A DNA stretch of 64,000 bases from Strigamia acuminata (taxonomy: Eukaryota > Arthropoda > Chilopoda > Geophilomorpha > Linotaeniidae). The notes beneath the pieces were generated by a model. That model searched no databases, was not told the origin of the DNA, and worked only from the letters and a program-made list of their open reading frames with translations. The position numbers were made by a program, and so were the translations under genes. Positions 59,602 through 64,000 of the stretch are shown in pieces (positions within the stretch are counted from its first letter, which is position 1; every line of letters starts with the position of its first letter). The stretch is taken from assembly GCA_949358305.1 (NCBI GenBank), contig OX442320.1:1118501-1182500 (forward strand), read 5' to 3'.

Positions 59602-60721
59602 TTCGGGAAATTTGCGACGAAATTTAGTGAAGAACCGAAGCACCAGTCACACAAACCACGTAAATTTGTCGCACGGATGTACAAATAGCCCCCAAAAGGC
59701 AAGGAGAGCAATACACACTTCCCGGGGGTCAATCCTTTTAAGAAGGAGAAAATACTTCAACTGGGTACTCTACCAGCTTCCGATCGAGTCACCTAGTGCC
59801 CGCGGGACGGCTGGCTTGCCACGAGACAGCCCCAGTTGAAAATGAGACTCCACTTGGGTGAATACCCGAAGGGTGGAGAATATACTAAATATCCCACAAC
59901 AAAAACCTTAATTTCTAACAGAGTTTCACGACAGTAAATTATATTACACTTTTTGATGTGAAGCTGGTAAAGTTGCGGCGAATTGCGGGTGCAAAGCGTC
60001 GCAATAACGTCCTTCGAGAACGAAACGTTGCTCCCACGTCGTCGTACGCACGGAAAATGGGCTGTCGTGCCGTCCGCGTGCACACTTCCGTGCGATCGCG
60101 GGAAAATCAACGTCGCGCTCGTCCGCGCCTTCGTGAGACGAACTCCGGGGTCCGAAACACGGAAAATAACGCCTGCACACACGCTTAACGTGTGCAGGAC
60201 TTCTCGGTGACCGCAGACTTCTCTGCGTGTTGCAAAAATCGTCGTTCGCGACGAAAATCTCAAAAAGAAAATGGCCGCCGTCGCGAAAATCTTCCGTGAT
60301 GGCGTCCAAACGTGCTTATTTCGCACGAAAATCGACAAAATAATGTCCTACCGTCGTTTGTATCCTTGTTGTGTGCTTATTTGTGCACACAACACTGATG
60401 AAAATTCCCACGAAGTGATTCTCGTCGCACACACACGTAGAAATTCTCGAAGCACAAATCTCGACCGTCGTTTATTTGCACGACGTCGAGGCGACGAAAA
60501 ACATAAATTTCCGAACCAAAAACGTATCCAAACGATCCGCTAGTGTCGAAGAATCGTCCGCACACGTTGTCACGACGATTCTGCGATGAAATCCGCACCG
60601 AAAACTCGTTTTTACGACGAGCTGGGCGGGCGCACACTCGGCGACTTCTCGTAGTCGCAAAATGGCCGTTTCTTCTCCAAAAACGTCGTTGCCAGATCGT
60701 TTTTACCCTCTGCTACCACTT
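59602..60721 (-). other. copia-A leader
   Basis: About 1.1 kb between the 5' LTR and gag. It has an AAAATGGCCGCC stretch near 60268 on plus and many short CG-rich self-complementary words. It aligns with the copia-A' leader only loosely beyond the first 90 bases next to gag. Confidence 0.7.
60707..60718 (-). promoter_or_regulatory. Primer-binding site of copia-A, iMet-type
   Basis: Read on minus as TGGTAGCAGAGG, three bases after the LTR end. It matches the first 12 bases of the copia-C1 initiator-Met primer site and then diverges (GTAAAA). Confidence 0.78.
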
Positions 60722-61188
60722 TGAAGAGTTGTGATGGCCTGTGCGCTGCAGAAATAACTGGAAACATTATTTTGGCTGGGCGGATAAATCGGACACGCGT
60801 CCGCCATCTTTTATTACAAAAGTTGTAGAAAAAATCACTTGAGTTCGAGGCTAATTGTCCTCGATCTCGTACAAAACAAAAGACAGAACGAATCATTGTC
60901 TTTACACAATGATCCATTCTTTACATTAAGAGCAGGCCAAGTTAATCAATAAACTTGATCCAAAACAAAGCAAACAGTAAGTGCTCTTTAGAGCGGATGA
61001 CAATGTGAGATGTGTTATCGCAAATAATGATCGGTCGCGGTACCGTAACACGCATTGAATAAAAACCAGGATTGACCGATCACATGAACAGGTCTAGAAG
61101 CAATAACACATCAAATGCACTAAGCCGTAAAGGTGCATTTAACTTCACACGCGCGCACGGGGACAAACAGCAAAACATCAACCCAACA
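60722..61188 (-). repeat. 5' LTR of copia-A
   Basis: 467 bp, with the same sequence as 40285-40751 as far as compared. On minus it starts TGTTGGGTTGATG next to copia-B coding sequence and ends CTCTTCA next to the primer site. YY1-like AAGATGGCGGA reads on minus at 60810-60800. Confidence 0.93.
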
Positions 61189-64000
61189 CCAATTTCCTCA
61201 TCATCCCCAATAGGATCAACTCCAATTGCAGGCAACTCAATTGTCCGCTGCACATTTGGTCTCAAAGCGGGTCCTGGGGTTCTAGGTGGAATAGGGGGCG
61301 GAATGGGCGGTGGGATAGGAGGTGGCATAAAGGGTGGTGGCTGTCCAACAGGGACAACGGAATCATCGTCATCTTCCTCGGTGTCGGAGGAAGAGTAGCC
61401 AAAACTCTTAAATTCTTCGGATCCCCCTTGAGGTTGTCGAACTGGAGTCTGTAATCTCTTCCCAATCTCGTACCAATACGAGTCCTCGAAGATCCGCACG
61501 TGTTTTGACGCAAAAACTTGATTTGTTTTAGGGTCCCAGATCCTATAGCCCCTAGTGGAGATGGCATAGCCAACCAATGCTCCTGCCCATGCTCTACCCT
61601 CCAATTTGCCTTTGCGGGTCTGGGATGGAACATGAACAAAAGTCTTCGATCCAATGCATTTAATGTGTCGTAAAGACAATTTCTTATTGAAAAATATCGA
61701 GTAAGGTGTTTTGCCTTCAATCCCCTGGTGGGGAAACCTATTCTTTAAGTAGACGATGGAAGTCGCCAATTCAGCCCAAAGGGGATAGGGGAAACTGTTC
61801 TCGAGCATCAAAGCCCTCACCCCGCTAATAATTGTACGGTTGGCCCTTTCAGCCACGGAATTCATTTCCGGAGAATATGCATTTGTTCGAATGCATTTTA
61901 ATCCTATCTTGGAAGCGTAAGTGTCCCAATCCCGAGAAATAAATTCCCCGCCATTATCAGTCTTAATACATTTGACTTTCTTAGAAGTCGTTCTTTCCAC
62001 TTCAGTTAGCCATCGTTTGAAATGACCCAAAACCTCCCCTTTGGTTTTCATCATAATTATCCACATATACCGTGAATAGTCGTCCACGAGAATAAAATAG
62101 TAATTAGCCCCACCTAAGGAAGGACCCTGTGATTTCCCCCAGACATCCATGTGTACAATGTCTAAAATCCCTTTGGTTGAAATCGCAACTATAGGGGGAA
62201 AGCTTGCTCTCGTGCTTTTGGCGGTTGCACATGCGTCACAGGTAGACAATTCCTTAGTGGACAGGTTAATTCCAAATACGTCATCAGACTTTTCTAATGT
62301 TGAAATGCCTTTAGCATTGAGATGGCCCATCCTCGAATGCCATGTGTCCATGGTTTGGGGCCGCTCCTGGTTTCTAACTTTCACATCATTGGCGTTTCCG
62401 CCGTTAGCTTTCGCTGTCGCATTAGCTTGGGGAATATTTGCAGGAGGTGTCTGAACCTCATTCCCCGCTTTCGGTAAATTAATCGCCGCAGGCGCTGACG
62501 TTTTCTCGCTCACTTGCGCACTCAAATTAGCTGCGGACGTCCCTTTATCCGACTTACTCAAACTTTTTAGTAATGCGTTCTTATAGTCTAAAATGGTTAG
62601 TAACGGTTGCACAAATCTTTCATCCTTTACAGATGATTTGATCAAGTCGAGGACAGCAGCCGCATTCTGTTGCGCAGTTAATGCAGCTGTGTTTACATTC
62701 CCAACCTCGATACGACAGTTAACTTTATACAATCTATTCGAAGTTCGAACTGCCGTAATCGATGGTTCCTCGATCTTATCTTTATAAATAAACATTTCCC
62801 CATTTTTGACAAATGTGCACATCCCAGCCTCATCGGTGCGTCCAAGTGAGATGAGATTCTTCCGAAAATTGGGTGCGAAGAAAACATTCTTCAAAGTAAT
62901 GTCCCTATGTCGGGTTCCATAAAGCGTGGTGATGACAACATTTCCGACTCCTTCGATTTTCGATTTGCCTTCACCTTGTTGTACGCTGAAGTTAGACAGC
63001 GGTCTAAAGTCCGAGAACCAACTCCGGTTGAAAGAGAAATGGTCGGTCGCCCCTGTGTCCACGTACCATTGAGAATCACAATTGCCGTGCGACACAAGGG
63101 ATAATGGCTGCGCAGGTTTTTCCTCCAATACTGCCGAGTATAAAGTGTGGGGCTCATCCGCATACGGGTCCAGCTGTGTGAGATTTGCTCTCTGTTGCCC
63201 TTTTCCACGGCCCCTGCCGCGTCCACTTCCTCGATTTAATTGGGCCGGCGAACCAGCAGCGGCAGGAAAAGTCCCAAAAGTTCCTTGCTGTTTTGGAGGC
63301 GACGGGCACTCTCTAGCGAAGTGACCCGTCCCTCCACAATTAAAACAAGTGCCCCGTGAGGGCCCAGCAGCTGTTGAAGGTTTCCCACGTGGTTTCCATT
63401 TTTGCTTGGCAAATAATGCAGTATTGTCCATTTGTTGAGTTAGGACACCGAATTCGTTGCTTGATTCGTAAAGGCGATTGTATTCGCCAAGCAACCTCTC
63501 TTTCACGTTTTTAGCCGTGAACTCAGTATCTTCCCAATGATACGCTGTCTGTTTAATGTTCTCATATTGTGGGGGTAAGTGGTCCAAATACTGGAAAGCG
63601 TGGAACTCGTCGGAGACGTCGATTTTCACGTCTTTTAATTCCGTGACCTTCCGATCGACTCGCCCCGTGAAAACGAGCATTTCCTCGCCTTCTAACATTT
63701 TCATGTTCAAAAAGTCACGGCGCAGTCGAGCGCGGCGTGCCCTCGTCGTCGGTTGATAAGCGTCTTTTAACGCTTCCCAGACTTTTGCAGCAGTGGGACA
63801 AGAGACGGCAATGACTTGCTGAGGTTCCGCGCAACTCATGCAAAGGGTTGACATGGCTTTGTCCTCTCGGACTTTGAAGTCCCTTTTCTCCTTTGCTGTG
63901 GCGGTGTCAGGCGGTTCTTTCTCCGTACCATCCACGTGGCCCCAAACACCGTTGTATTTGAGGAGCAGCTGGACCTGCACCGACCACGTAGCATAGTTCG
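61189..64000 (-). CDS. copia-B Gag-protease-integrase polyprotein, partial
   Basis: Open frame entering from the right edge (already within Gag: NYATWSVQVQLLLKYNGVWGHV). It contains a CCHC knuckle (CFNCGGTGHFAREC, near 63335), protease YVDTGATDHFSFN (near 63040), the integrase finger (WHSRMGHLNAKG...CDACATAK) and the full DDE core (HMDVWGKSQG, KTDNGGEFIS, NSVAERANRT). A Pro-rich linker (PPPFMPPPIPPPIPPPIPP) and an acidic end (IGDDEEIG) follow. It stops at 61188/61189, where the copia-A LTR begins; the translated frame continues into the LTR as far as 61080. The apparent methionine at 63980 is a GTG inside the gene. RT and RNase H are not on this side. Confidence 0.9.

Larger units (their letters stand above)
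40285..61188 (-). mobile_element. copia-A retrotransposon, split by gypsy1
   Basis: Minus-strand element with 467-bp LTRs at 61188-60722 (5') and 40751-40285 (3'), an iMet-type primer site, a 1.1-kb leader, gag-pol and a polypurine tract. Without the 13.95-kb gypsy1 insertion and its duplicated TAAT it would be about 6.9 kb. The flanks are both copia-B coding sequence but do not give a five-base duplication (left cgccc, right ccaat). Confidence 0.92.

Noticed and set aside
1-64000. Host genes, tRNA or rRNA genes, or CRISPR-type arrays
   Set aside because: None seen. The tRNA-like matches are only primer-binding sites, and the tandem repeats are AT-rich satellites without spacers.

Overview
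This window is a stack of retroelements and one giant DNA transposon from an animal genome, most likely an arthropod. The evidence is Ty1/copia, Ty3/gypsy and BEL/Pao elements, a Polinton/Maverick element of the kind common in arthropods, tRNA-primed LTRs, and a short run of the arthropod telomere-type motif TTAGG. I see no cellular host gene; essentially all coding capacity belongs to mobile elements. The names copia-A, -A', -B, -B', -C1, -C2, gypsy1 and gypsy2 are mine.

Layout, left to right. 1-3963: 5' half of copia-A' (minus), running off the left edge and inserted into the reverse transcriptase gene of copia-C2. 3964-4632: RT fragment of C2 (minus). 4633-11914: complete copia-C1 (plus), with two 556-bp LTRs, an iMet-tRNA primer site, one intact 1,680-codon gag-pol frame and a GGTTC target duplication; it sits inside its own relative C2. 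11915-15936: gag to integrase part of C2. 15937 to about 19.4 kb: LTR, leader and gag of a BEL/Pao element. About 19.4-30.2 kb: Polinton with a type-B DNA polymerase on plus and, on minus, a coiled-coil fibre-like gene, adenain-like protease, small basic virion-type protein, capsid-like protein, a 53-aa ORF, a penton-like protein and a conserved 181-aa protein cut by the next element. 30180-37549: gypsy2 (plus), cut inside integrase. 37550-40284: 3' LTR and pol of copia-B' (minus). 40285-61188: copia-A (minus) with two 467-bp LTRs, itself split by gypsy1. 43781-57734: complete 13.95-kb gypsy1 (plus) with two 1,748-bp LTRs, a TAAT target duplication, gag, pol and a third ORF. 61189-64000: gag to integrase of copia-B (minus), running off the right edge.

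The junctions suggest one nest: C2 holds BEL, which holds Polinton, gypsy2, copia-B, copia-A and gypsy1, each inside the previous one. Only the two innermost elements have both ends here. The other right halves are predicted beyond 64000, and the copia-A in copia-B step is irregular.

Expression strategies differ. The copia elements use one long gag-pol frame. Both gypsy elements put pol in the -1 frame behind textbook slippery heptamers (A AAA AAC and G GGA AAC). gypsy1 also carries a zinc-ribbon-like, non-envelope protein in the env position, behind a strong splice acceptor. Several copia LTRs contain a YY1/TISU-type motif (AAGATGGCGGC). ORFs are largely intact and paired LTRs look identical, so the nest is young.
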